A stretch of 40,880 nucleotides of DNA from Flavobacteriales bacterium (GTDB taxonomy: Bacteria > Bacteroidota > Bacteroidia > Flavobacteriales > UBA7430): assembly GCA_029247585.1 (NCBI GenBank), contig JAQWKY010000018.1:1-40880 (forward strand). The letters run 5' to 3'. Positions 10,422-20,012 of the stretch are shown piece after piece. A program made the position numbers and the translations under genes. The first letter of the stretch is position 1. Each line of letters starts with the position of its first letter. The notes under the pieces are model-generated. The model was not told the origin of the DNA. It was given only the letters and a program-made list of their open reading frames with translations, and made no database searches.

Positions 10422-11162
10422 ATGAAACTTTTACACAATCTTTTACAGTTGATTTGGCGAATTTGGTTTGCTTCAATTGTTTTCTTTGGCTTGGTTGTAT
10501 TTTTCCCTTTTTTATGGGTTCTTTTATTGAATCATAAATGGTATGGAATCTTCCATTCTTTGTGTAAAATATGGTCTCGGTTTATTTTATTTTGCTCTGG
10601 TTTGCGTTTGGATGTGGAATATGAAGAGCCTTTGGATCCGAACAAGGCTTACATTATTTGCCCTAATCATGTCTCCTATATAGATATACCTGTTACCTTT
10701 GCAATTATGCCAGGAGTGTTTGTTTTTGTAGGCAAGAAGTCATTGGCCAAAATCCCCATTTTTGGATGGGTGTATAAAAAGACAATGATTTTGGTTGATC
10801 GTTCAAGTAACAGGAGTTCATACAATGCATACAAACATGCTTCTGATCGAATTGAAAAGGGAATTGGGATTGCCATTTATCCTGAAGGAGGAATCCCAGA
10901 AGTTGAAACGAGATTGCATCGATTTAAATCTGGGGCATTCAGATTGGCTTTGGAACAACAAGTGGATTTAGTTCCAATCACTTTTTTGGATAACAAAAAG
11001 AGATTTCCATGTGGGTATTCTGGTGGGAGTCCGGGCAAATTGAGAGTATTCGTCCATAAGCCGATTGCTTCTCAGACATACAGTGTTGACAGTATACAGG
11101 ATTTTAAAAAGGATGTTTACAACATCATAGACAAGAAATTGACGGATTATGAAAGTAGATGA
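10422..11162 (+). CDS. 1-acyl-sn-glycerol-3-phosphate acyltransferase (PlsC family)
   Basis: NHVSYIDIP (HxxxxD-type motif), YPEGGIPE. Confidence 0.92.
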   Translation: MKLLHNLLQLIWRIWFASIVFFGLVVFFPFLWVLLLNHKWYGIFHSLCKIWSRFILFCSGLRLDVEYEEPLDPNKAYIICPNHVSYIDIPVTFAIMPGVFVFVGKKSLAKIPIFGWVYKKTMILVDRSSNRSSYNAYKHASDRIEKGIGIAIYPEGGIPEVETRLHRFKSGAFRLALEQQVDLVPITFLDNKKRFPCGYSGGSPGKLRVFVHKPIASQTYSVDSIQDFKKDVYNIIDKKLTDYESR

Positions 11163-11439
11163 TAAAATGGTTGAGCATTTGGCTCATTTATCGCGTTTAG
11201 AATTTGATGATGCCTCTAAGGAAAAAATGAAGTTTGATTTCGAAAAGATGTTAGACTTTGTCACCAAATTAGAGCAAGTTGACACTAAAGGCGTTGAACC
11301 TCTAGTATATATGAGTCGAGAAACGAACGTATTGCGTGAGGATAAAGTTGAGGGCATGGTTTCTCAGAAAGAGGCATTACAAAATGCACCCAAAAAGGAT
11401 ACGGATTACATTCGAATTCCTAAAGTAATTAAGAAATAG
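11149..11439 (+). CDS. gatC: Aspartyl/glutamyl-tRNA amidotransferase subunit C
   Basis: 96 aa; VEHLAHLSRLEFDD, KLEQVDTKGVEPLVY, NAPKKDTDYIRIPKVIKK. Confidence 0.93.
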   Translation: MKVDDKMVEHLAHLSRLEFDDASKEKMKFDFEKMLDFVTKLEQVDTKGVEPLVYMSRETNVLREDKVEGMVSQKEALQNAPKKDTDYIRIPKVIKK

Positions 11440-11491
11440 CACCTGTTTTTTTGGGGTTCATGAAACTCTGAATAAAAATACCCTTAGTTAC

Positions 11492-11938
11492 TTAGGCCCG
11501 CCTTTGATTGAAAAATTTTTGCATCAAAAAAGCACATTCTTTTTCCAAGACCCCTGTTTTTAATTTCGTCTTTGGGTGTGTCAACTTAACGCCCAACTGA
11601 CTTGCCCCTCTCTTTTCGTCTTTTGCACCGATAACGATTTTATCAAGTTGAGTCCAATAGGAAGCCCCAGAACACATCACGCAAGGCTCAATAGTTACAT
11701 ATAGTGTGCACTGATGTAGGTATTTGCCCCCTAAGAATTCAGCTGCAGAGGTAAAAGCTTGCATTTCTGCGTGGGCAGTAACATCATTTAGACGTTCCGT
11801 TAAGTTATGAGCCCGAGCGATGATTTGCCCTTCGGAGACAATTACAGCTCCAATAGGTATTTCATGTATGTCAAAAGCCTTTTGAGCTTCTTTGAGTGCT
11901 TCTTTCATGAAATATTCATCTGACTTATCTTGAATCAT
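11492..11938 (-). CDS. tadA: Nucleoside/tRNA adenosine deaminase family protein (TadA-like)
   Basis: TAHAEMQAF and EPCVMCSGA zinc motifs. Confidence 0.92.
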   Translation of the reverse strand: MIQDKSDEYFMKEALKEAQKAFDIHEIPIGAVIVSEGQIIARAHNLTERLNDVTAHAEMQAFTSAAEFLGGKYLHQCTLYVTIEPCVMCSGASYWTQLDKIVIGAKDEKRGASQLGVKLTHPKTKLKTGVLEKECAFLMQKFFNQRRA

Positions 11939-12054
11939 CGTCTCTTTTTTACAAATCTAGCTATAATTATAGATTATAGGTCTGTGATAGCGTATCTCTT
12001 CGTTATATATTGAGACTAGCGACCTCTTTATGATACGTTCTCCGTATGTATTTC

Positions 12055-12062
12055 TATCTTTG
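12055..12062 (+). promoter_or_regulatory. Bacteroidota -7-type promoter box (TATCTTTG)
   Basis: TATCTTTGC, 14 nt before the start of the pseudouridine synthase gene. Confidence 0.5.
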
Positions 12063-12076
12063 CACAAATTAAGAGC

Positions 12077-13009
12077 ATGACTAAGAACAACTTTAGATCG
12101 GAAAAGCGAGTAGGGAAAAGTAAGGCCTACAAAGCAGATGAGCGTCAAAAAGCAGCGGATCAGAAAAATCGTCACTTTGATCCAGAGAAACGTCGTGAAG
12201 ATCGAACACGTGCAGCGGAGAATAAGAAATCCTATTCAAAATTCCCGAAAAAGCGCACGAACACTTCTTTTAGCAAGGTAAAAGAAGGCTCCATACCGAG
12301 TGATAAGGTTCGGATTAATAAGTTTCTAGCTCAAGGAGGCACGTGCTCTCGAAGAGAAGCCGAAAAGTTTATTACTGCAGGAGCTGTTGTTATCAATGGC
12401 AAAGTAGTTACAGATTTAAGTTATCGTGTCTCTCCATCGGATTTGGTAAAGTTCAATGGGCAAACCATTCGTGGTGAAAAAAAGAAATATGTTCTTTTGA
12501 ATAAACCTAAAGATTTTATCACGACAACTTCTGATGATAGAGGTAGAAAAACCGTTATGCAATTGGTAGAAAATGCGTGTTCAGAGCGTATATACCCCGT
12601 TGGGAGACTCGATCGTAATACTACAGGTTTACTGCTGTTTACAAACGATGGTGATTTAGCTAAAAAGCTTGTTCATCCCAAACATGGTGTTCGTAAAATT
12701 TATCACGTGACTTTAGATAAAAAATTAGCTAAACATCATTTCAATGCTATTGTGAGTGGGCTGACTTTAGACGACGGACCAGCAACTATTGATCAGTTGT
12801 CATACATTGATGGGTCCTCGCACAACCAGGTCGGTATAGAGTTGCACATTGGTAGAAACAGAATTGTTCGAAGGATATTTGAAAGCTTAGGTTATGAAGT
12901 CATGCATCTGGATCGTGTAGTTTTTGGCAATCTTACCAAAAAAGATGTGAAACGAGGATCCTGGAAACATCTCGATAAAAAAGAGTTAGAACTTCTTCGT
13001 ATGTTATAG
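12077..13009 (+). CDS. rRNA pseudouridine synthase (RluB/RsuA family) with a charged N-terminal extension
   Basis: S4 domain RINKFLAQGGTCSRREAEKFI; VGRLDRNTTGLLLFTNDGDLAKKLVHP. Confidence 0.93.
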   Translation: MTKNNFRSEKRVGKSKAYKADERQKAADQKNRHFDPEKRREDRTRAAENKKSYSKFPKKRTNTSFSKVKEGSIPSDKVRINKFLAQGGTCSRREAEKFITAGAVVINGKVVTDLSYRVSPSDLVKFNGQTIRGEKKKYVLLNKPKDFITTTSDDRGRKTVMQLVENACSERIYPVGRLDRNTTGLLLFTNDGDLAKKLVHPKHGVRKIYHVTLDKKLAKHHFNAIVSGLTLDDGPATIDQLSYIDGSSHNQVGIELHIGRNRIVRRIFESLGYEVMHLDRVVFGNLTKKDVKRGSWKHLDKKELELLRML

Positions 13010-13119
13010 CTGAGAATTTTAGTATTTTCACATCAGAACATTAAACGCAATCCCTTTTCTGCTTTTCTTTATAGGGTCATGAACGCGCAATAATGTTTAA
13101 CAGACGCCGTTTTTAAGCT

Positions 13120-14274
13120 ATGATTTCTAATTTTAAAATAAAGAGATTAAGTAAGCAATTACTAATGCTAATTGCTTTGATTATTGGCGTAGCTGTGTTT
13201 TTTTTCACCAATCAATTGGTGGAGGATTTGAGTAGGGAAGAAAGAACCAAAGTAAAAATTTGGGCAAAAGCTACGGAGCAAACTACGGATATCGATAACC
13301 TTAATGAGGATATCAGTTTTGTCTTTGAGGTCATCAATCACAACAATACAATTCCGGTTATATTAACGGATGAACGTGGAGAAATTCTTTACCACAAAAA
13401 CTTCCCTTCTAAGAAAGCCAAAAGTAAAAGGTATTTAAAAAATCAGCTACAGTTGATGCAAGCGACTCATGATCCGATTATTTTTGAATATGCGGATGGG
13501 CAAAACAATAAAATATATTACAAAGACTCTATTTTACTTACTCGGTTGAAGTATTTCCCCTACGTCATTTTGATTGTTGTGAGTCTATTTATCATGATTG
13601 CTTATTTCGCCTTCAGTGCATCAAGAAAATCAGAGCAAAACAAAGTATGGGCTGGTATGGCGCGTGAAACGGCTCATCAAATAGGAACCCCTCTTTCTTC
13701 ATTAATGGGTTGGGTTGCTCTGTTGAAAGCACAAAACGACAATGAAGAAATTGTTTCTGAAATGAATAAGGATATTTACAGGTTACAGACAATCACAGAG
13801 CGGTTTTCTAAGATTGGTTCTCAGCCTGAACTTCATTTGAAAGACATCAATAAGGTTGTAGAACGTTCTTTTTATTATATGAAAGACCGGAGTTCAGAGA
13901 AGATACACTTCAAATTAGAAGTACATGAAAAGGAGTTAATGTGTTCGCTAAATACTCAACTTTTTGGTTGGGTTGTTGAAAATATCATTCGCAATGCGAT
14001 AGATGCGCTTCAGGGCAAAGGAGCTATTCGTATTCGAGTTTCCAGTAATGAAAAGAAGGTTTATGTGGATATTACAGATACCGGAAGAGGAATAAAAGCC
14101 ACGCATTTAAAAACTGTTTTTGAACCTGGTTTTACAACCAAACATCGGGGTTGGGGCCTAGGACTTTCTTTGGTAAAAAGAATTGTAGAGGATTATCACA
14201 AAGGAGAAGTGTATGTTTTGCAATCTGAACCTACAAAGGGTACTACATTTAGAATAAGTCTCTCCAAGAGTTAA
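13120..14274 (+). CDS. Membrane sensor histidine kinase
   Basis: N-terminal TM, second TM around YVILIVVSLFIMIAYF, H-box ARETAHQIGTPLSSL, N-box NIIRNAIDAL, DTGRGI, GWGLGLSLVKRIV. Confidence 0.93.
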   Translation: MISNFKIKRLSKQLLMLIALIIGVAVFFFTNQLVEDLSREERTKVKIWAKATEQTTDIDNLNEDISFVFEVINHNNTIPVILTDERGEILYHKNFPSKKAKSKRYLKNQLQLMQATHDPIIFEYADGQNNKIYYKDSILLTRLKYFPYVILIVVSLFIMIAYFAFSASRKSEQNKVWAGMARETAHQIGTPLSSLMGWVALLKAQNDNEEIVSEMNKDIYRLQTITERFSKIGSQPELHLKDINKVVERSFYYMKDRSSEKIHFKLEVHEKELMCSLNTQLFGWVVENIIRNAIDALQGKGAIRIRVSSNEKKVYVDITDTGRGIKATHLKTVFEPGFTTKHRGWGLGLSLVKRIVEDYHKGEVYVLQSEPTKGTTFRISLSKS

Positions 14275-15404
14275 TGGCAGGAATTTACATACACATCCCA
14301 TTTTGTAAAAAGGCTTGTACTTATTGCGATTTTCATTTTTCGACTTCCTTGAAGAGGAAAGCTGATTTTGTAGATGCTCTTATTCAGGAAATAGATTTGC
14401 GTAAATCGGTTTTTTCTGATGAACGAATCTCAAGCATCTATTTTGGTGGAGGGACTCCGTCTTTGTTATCGGATGGCGAGTTGAGTCTTGTTTTTGAAAA
14501 GCTTTACGATAGCTTTACGATTGATACAGAAGCCGAAATTACTTTAGAGGCCAATCCGGATGATCTTACTGCTGAAAAAATTGCTATTCTTAAAGCCAGT
14601 CCAATCAATAGATTGAGTATTGGAGTGCAGTCATTTCGCGATGAGGACCTTCACTTCATGCAACGAGCTCATGGATCCGCTGAAGCTCATAAATGTATTA
14701 TCCTAGCTCAAGAGGCGGGTTTTAATAACATTAGTATAGATTTGATTTATGGGACACCGGGGATGACTGACGAAGCGTGGATTCAAAATTTACAAATCTG
14801 CTTCGAGCTGCATGTTCCCCATGTATCTTCTTATGCACTTACCGTAGAGGAAAAGACGCTCTTACATCAGCAGATCAAGTCGAAAAAATTGGCTCCTCTT
14901 TCAGAAGAACAGAGTGCCCGACAGTTTGAGTTATTAATGAGGGAGATGTCTGATAATGGTTATGAGCAATACGAAATTTCCAACTTTTGTAAATCAAATG
15001 CCTACAGCAGACATAACAGTTCCTATTGGAAAAAAGAGAACTATTTGGGGCTAGGTCCCTCTGCACATTCATTCCTAGGAAATACAAGGTTGTGGAATGT
15101 TTCTAATAACCTGAAATACATAAAATCACTATCCAAAGGAGAGCTTCCGCTTGAAGCTGAAAAATTAAGTCAAGTTGATCGATATAATGAGTACATCATG
15201 ACTTCTTTGAGGACAAAGTGGGGGTGCAACATTCAGCACCTACATACGGACTATTCCAAAGGATTGGTTACTTATTTCAAACAACAAATACGTGCCCATA
15301 TTACGGATGGAAACATCATTGAAAATAAAGGGATATATACGCTCTCAGATTCAGGGAAACTACTTGCAGACCGAATTTCAGCAGACTTATTTTCGCTAGA
15401 TTAA
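14274..15404 (+). CDS. hemW: Radical SAM heme chaperone (HemW family)
   Basis: GIYIHIPFCKKACTYCDFHFS, YFGGGTPSLL, SIGVQSF. Confidence 0.95.
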   Translation: MAGIYIHIPFCKKACTYCDFHFSTSLKRKADFVDALIQEIDLRKSVFSDERISSIYFGGGTPSLLSDGELSLVFEKLYDSFTIDTEAEITLEANPDDLTAEKIAILKASPINRLSIGVQSFRDEDLHFMQRAHGSAEAHKCIILAQEAGFNNISIDLIYGTPGMTDEAWIQNLQICFELHVPHVSSYALTVEEKTLLHQQIKSKKLAPLSEEQSARQFELLMREMSDNGYEQYEISNFCKSNAYSRHNSSYWKKENYLGLGPSAHSFLGNTRLWNVSNNLKYIKSLSKGELPLEAEKLSQVDRYNEYIMTSLRTKWGCNIQHLHTDYSKGLVTYFKQQIRAHITDGNIIENKGIYTLSDSGKLLADRISADLFSLD

Positions 15405-15410
15405 TCCTCA

Positions 15411-16325
15411 TCACTGTTCGATGGGTAGACAGATCGTAAATTTAGTCCCTTTACCAAATTCAGACTCTACTTCTATTGTTCCATTGTGTTCTTCAATAAT
15501 TCGCTTTGATATTGACATGCCCAAACCAGTTCCCTTGTCAGGGCTCTTGGTCGTGTAAAATTTTTCATAGAGTCTTTCTTTTGTTTCTGCTGTCATTCCG
15601 ATGCCACTATCTTTAATTTCAATTAAAACATCAGTGTTGTTTTTACTGGTTTTAATTGATAAATATTCATTCTTCAATTTTGGTTTTTCTCGAATGGCCT
15701 CAATGGCGTTTTCAATAAGATTAGTAAAAACTTGGTTGAGTTTACCCCTTACACTCTTTAGTATTGGAATATTTCCGAATTGCGTTTGCAGTTCAATAGA
15801 TTCATCAAATGCAGAACCTGCCATTGAAAGTGTGTTCCTTATGCTCTGATTAATATCTGTTTTTAAAAGAATGGGGTTTTTTGATTTCCCTATGAATGCC
15901 AAGTTACTTGAAATCTCATTAACTCTACTTATTCCTTTTTTAATTCGACTGATCGATTTTGTTAACTCTTTTGTGGTTAACTCCATGTTCAACTCTTTTT
16001 CAAAGGCATTGATATCCTCTAGTGTTGTAGGATTATTAACGTCTTTCATCTCTTTATAGAGCTGAGTTAATTTAATGATGTATTGAATATTGACTTCGAG
16101 TATGCTTATGGAATTACTTACCAAGTTGATAGGATTATTAATTTCATGTGCTATTTCAGAGGCCTTTTCATAATAAAGAGGTGCAGGCTCTAGGTCTTTG
16201 AGCTTTTTATTCAATGCTTTAATCTGAAGTTTCAGTTTAGAGTTACCAAACCTGAGCTTTTGATTTGATTTTCTGACACGCCTTCCTTTTTGTTCCGTAT
16301 TATTATTTTTGTCTATCAGTGCCAT
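15411..16325 (-). CDS. Soluble histidine kinase without an evident sensor domain
   Basis: H-box SEIAHEINNPINLVSN, N-box LIENAIEAI, DSGIGM, GTGLGMSISKRIIEEHNG; no signal peptide or TM. Confidence 0.92.
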   Translation of the reverse strand: MALIDKNNNTEQKGRRVRKSNQKLRFGNSKLKLQIKALNKKLKDLEPAPLYYEKASEIAHEINNPINLVSNSISILEVNIQYIIKLTQLYKEMKDVNNPTTLEDINAFEKELNMELTTKELTKSISRIKKGISRVNEISSNLAFIGKSKNPILLKTDINQSIRNTLSMAGSAFDESIELQTQFGNIPILKSVRGKLNQVFTNLIENAIEAIREKPKLKNEYLSIKTSKNNTDVLIEIKDSGIGMTAETKERLYEKFYTTKSPDKGTGLGMSISKRIIEEHNGTIEVESEFGKGTKFTICLPIEQ

Positions 16326-16341
16326 AATTCTAGTTTAGAAT

Positions 16342-18501
16342 TTATTTTTTGTTAAGTTTTTGTACGGGAATAATAAGCCTAACCGTAGTTCCCTTATCAG
16401 CTTTTGAATCCATTTCAACATGTCCATTGTGCGCAATTAATGTTGATTTGACAATTGTCAAACTTACTCCTGTCTTTTTTGCGCCTTTTGTTGTGAAATA
16501 CATATCAAAGGCATTTTCTTGAATCTCTTTTTTCATCCCTGTTCCATTATCCTCAAATGAGATGACAATGCGTGCTGCTATTAATCCTGTTCTTATGGTA
16601 ATCAAACCTTCATTGTCAGGGCTATTTTTTTCTTTGATTGACTCAATGGAGTTTTGTAAGACACTTTTGAAGCAATCATTTATCTTTTGGGCGTTACAAT
16701 CTAACCGAGGGAGATTTTCATTGAGTTCCAGGTTTAATTTAATCGCTCCAAGATTTGATTTCCATAAGTCGGTCAAATTGATCAAGTCTTCATTTACATT
16801 TGTGCTTACCCACCCCTCGTTATCAATCTTTGAAAAATCTTTCAGTTTTTTGGTGTTTACTGCTATTTTTTCCAAACCACTATTTGCTTTTTCTAGAGCA
16901 TCTTTTATGTCTCCCTCAATCGATTTGAAATCGATTTCTTTTTTGTAAGTTTCTAAGTCGTTTAATTCGGTTTCAATATTTTTCGCCGTAGGTAAAATTT
17001 CGTGTAATTTTTCAACATAATTCAATTGTAATCCTGTATTGAGTTCAAGTATGTCAACCGCTAATTGAATGTTCGTATTCGCATTGTTAAATTCATGTGA
17101 TGTTCCTGCAGCCATGAGTCCTAACGCGGATATTTTTTCTCTTTGTATTAGCTCCAGCTCGGCGGCTTCTAGGCGAAGATAAGCGGCTTCTAATTTGTCC
17201 GTTTTGTTTTGCAAAGCAGAAGTTGCCCGTTTAACTTTATGTTTTAAGGTATCTGCTTGTTTTAGTAAGATTTGTTGCTTTTCTCGGCGTTGTTTTAACT
17301 CCTCGGCTTGAGCAATTTCTTTTTCTTCTTTGAGAATATTAATGCGATCAGCAAGAGCGAAAGAAAGAAGAACAACTTCTATTGCAGAGCCAGCCGGTAA
17401 GGTGTAGTTGGTGAAATTGTTATAGGGTAAAACTCCGTAATCTTTCAAGACAAAGATAAATGCACCAATCCATAGTATTGTCCATGCCAAAAGGAAGAAT
17501 TTCGCAGGACGATAACCTAACTTCATTATTTTGTATCCAATATAAAGGGCATATATTGAAAGCAGCATAGTGTTTGTTTGCATTATTTTGAAGCTTTTGA
17601 TTGGATAGTCAAACAACAATAAGCCAATTGAAAGCAAAAAGACAAATTCAAGTACAGTTCCTACTTTATTTAAAACAGGGACTTTATCTTTTGTTCGTAA
17701 GAAGTTTTTAATGAATTCTATCGCAGCGATCCCAGCGATTGAAGGGAAAAGAGTTACGCTTTTATTTGCCCATACGGGAAAATCAGGCATCAAATATTTA
17801 AAATGATATCCTTTTAGAGCGATTTGAGTTAGTAGTATAAAGAGGATGTAGAATACATAATATAGGTAACTATTATCCCTCACGGTAAAATAAATGAAAA
17901 TGTTATAGAGTAACATAACAAGTATAATACCTGCATAAAAGCTAAATAGGGTGTCTTGTTTTGAAATATATGTTATTGTTGTTTTGATAGAGCTGATAAA
18001 AAGCGGCAAAAAAAGTGGTTCATTAGCTTTAACTTTTAGAAAAAAGATTCTCGATTCATTTTTTGGAATGTTTACATCAAAAATATAGTTGGGATGATGA
18101 TAATTTTTATGGTGAAAAGCTTCGTGTTCACCTTTTCGCACTTTTTGATGTTTTTCTGTTGATGAGATTTTATACAGTTCTACTAAATCTATATTAGGCT
18201 GTTCTAAGATTAGATTTAGATTAGAATTAGTTGTGTTGTTTAGTATTTCGAATTTCAACCAAAAGGCAGATTTGGAAATCCCCAGATTAGGGATTTCTTG
18301 TGACGTTAGTTTAAATTCTTGGGAACTTATTACTTGGTCGATAGTCAAAGAATTATTTGGGTCTTCCAGTACCTTTATCGGGGAAATGTTTTTGTGTTGG
18401 TTGTTGTCTGAGTATACAACAACTTTTCCTTGTGCTAAAACGATAATATTGAACAATAAAATTAATGGCAGTAGTAATGATATTTCTTTAATTCCTTTCA
18501 T
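16342..18501 (-). CDS. 7TMR-DISM receptor histidine kinase
   Basis: Signal peptide, periplasmic DISM-like domain (SKSAFWLKFEILNN), about seven TM segments, H-box LGLMAAGTSHEFNNANTNIQ, N-box VLQNSIESI, DNGTGM. Confidence 0.92.
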   Translation of the reverse strand: MKGIKEISLLLPLILLFNIIVLAQGKVVVYSDNNQHKNISPIKVLEDPNNSLTIDQVISSQEFKLTSQEIPNLGISKSAFWLKFEILNNTTNSNLNLILEQPNIDLVELYKISSTEKHQKVRKGEHEAFHHKNYHHPNYIFDVNIPKNESRIFFLKVKANEPLFLPLFISSIKTTITYISKQDTLFSFYAGIILVMLLYNIFIYFTVRDNSYLYYVFYILFILLTQIALKGYHFKYLMPDFPVWANKSVTLFPSIAGIAAIEFIKNFLRTKDKVPVLNKVGTVLEFVFLLSIGLLLFDYPIKSFKIMQTNTMLLSIYALYIGYKIMKLGYRPAKFFLLAWTILWIGAFIFVLKDYGVLPYNNFTNYTLPAGSAIEVVLLSFALADRINILKEEKEIAQAEELKQRREKQQILLKQADTLKHKVKRATSALQNKTDKLEAAYLRLEAAELELIQREKISALGLMAAGTSHEFNNANTNIQLAVDILELNTGLQLNYVEKLHEILPTAKNIETELNDLETYKKEIDFKSIEGDIKDALEKANSGLEKIAVNTKKLKDFSKIDNEGWVSTNVNEDLINLTDLWKSNLGAIKLNLELNENLPRLDCNAQKINDCFKSVLQNSIESIKEKNSPDNEGLITIRTGLIAARIVISFEDNGTGMKKEIQENAFDMYFTTKGAKKTGVSLTIVKSTLIAHNGHVEMDSKADKGTTVRLIIPVQKLNKK

Positions 18502-20003
18502 CAGATATTATATTTTTTAGGAGCTATAATGTCATTTGGGTCAATGGTTTGTTTTATTTTTCTCAATAAATTACTGTAGCTATATTCAACTCCAGTTATT
18601 GATTCATACATATTTGATCCACTCCGATAGGGATAAAATCCCGTTTTCATTAATTCTTTCACACAGTGTTTGTAAAACTCATTTGCCTGCTTTATTGAAA
18701 TTTCATTTTTAGGATAATTGATGTTCGCAATGGCAATTAAATTTCGGCTATTAATAAGGGTAAACGTAATTCTAAACTCATAGTTGAATTGATTAAATAT
18801 GGCCGTAAGCGTTTTGATTAGTTTGGGGATACTTTTTTGATCTGCCCTGCATACAGCAGAAATCCATCTGAAATGTTCGGGGAAATCGTGAGGCTTTATG
18901 TCGGACAATTTTATTTCATCATTATTTACTAGAGTTTTTAGAGGTAAATTAGAGGGAATGCCTTTTTGCAAATCGACAAGACATTTCAGTGTTTCAATTG
19001 TTGACAGGGCCTTAACATACATATTGAAAATCTCCAACCACTTCATAATGAAATCTGTAATGAACCACAACTTGATTCCTTTTACCTCTTTTTTTAATTC
19101 TTTTCTTACAATATGTTTTTTTGCTTTTGTAATTGTTTTGTGACCCGAAACAGATGCACTAAACGACCAAGCACCTACGTTAGTGTTTTTTTGACTACCA
19201 ATTATTCTCGCTTTATTAAAAACATGAACCATACTATTAATAATGCCATTCAAACTTAATTTTCGTAATGCAATAATTAAGTTTACTAGAGCGTCCTCGT
19301 TTTTGACGGTTCCAATTACTGCACAAAATTTTTCTGGTTTAGGCATCAACTCAAGAGTCATTTCTACTACAATTCCCAAGTTGGATTGAACAAACAAGCC
19401 TTCAATACACGGCCCTATCCCATATCGGTAAGTGTTTTTGGCATTAGCATTTTCATATGCTTTGAAACCTGTATGTATTATTTCGCCATCAGGAAGCACG
19501 CTGGTTATGTTAATAATTCGTTCATATTTAAGACCATAATCGGTATGTCCAAATCCTTTTTCCAACACATTACCTACAATACTACTTTCTGTGCCTGCTC
19601 CCGTTACATCTAGTTGTAATTTGTTTTCAGGGAGTGCTTCTAAATATTCATATGCTTGTTGTTGACTAACTCCAGGTTGAAGAGTCATATAGCAAAGCTC
19701 TTGATCTACATTGAGAATTTTATTCATTTTGCTCAATTCAAGAATGAGTTGATTTTTTTGTGTTCCTTGAGCGCATCCATAACCCCAATTTTTACCTCTA
19801 GATATCGGAAATAGTTTTATGTTCTTTTGATTTGCCAATTTGACGATATCAACAATTTCGTCAATCGTTTTAGGGTATACGATTCCCATAGGTTCTATTT
19901 CTGAACCATTTACACTAGATGCATAACTTTCAAGAATATTTTTATCATCAGTATAATTATTAATACCCACGATCTCAATTAATTTATCTTTTTGATACCT
20001 CAC
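18501..20003 (-). CDS. FAD-binding oxidase of the VAO/PCMH family (4-cresol dehydrogenase flavoprotein-like)
   Basis: FPISRGKNWGYGCAQG, GNVLEKGFGHTDYGLKYERI, YRYGIGPCIEGLFVQSNLGIVVEMTLELMPKP; TGA stop overlaps the downstream ATG (ATGA). Confidence 0.88.
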   Translation of the reverse strand: MRYQKDKLIEIVGINNYTDDKNILESYASSVNGSEIEPMGIVYPKTIDEIVDIVKLANQKNIKLFPISRGKNWGYGCAQGTQKNQLILELSKMNKILNVDQELCYMTLQPGVSQQQAYEYLEALPENKLQLDVTGAGTESSIVGNVLEKGFGHTDYGLKYERIINITSVLPDGEIIHTGFKAYENANAKNTYRYGIGPCIEGLFVQSNLGIVVEMTLELMPKPEKFCAVIGTVKNEDALVNLIIALRKLSLNGIINSMVHVFNKARIIGSQKNTNVGAWSFSASVSGHKTITKAKKHIVRKELKKEVKGIKLWFITDFIMKWLEIFNMYVKALSTIETLKCLVDLQKGIPSNLPLKTLVNNDEIKLSDIKPHDFPEHFRWISAVCRADQKSIPKLIKTLTAIFNQFNYEFRITFTLINSRNLIAIANINYPKNEISIKQANEFYKHCVKELMKTGFYPYRSGSNMYESITGVEYSYSNLLRKIKQTIDPNDIIAPKKYNI

Positions 20004-20012
20004 TGTTTTAAT

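Noticed and set aside
11957-12175. Track ORF 11957..12175 - as a gene upstream of tadA
   Set aside because: It overlaps the well-supported start and promoter of the pseudouridine synthase and has no recognisable features.
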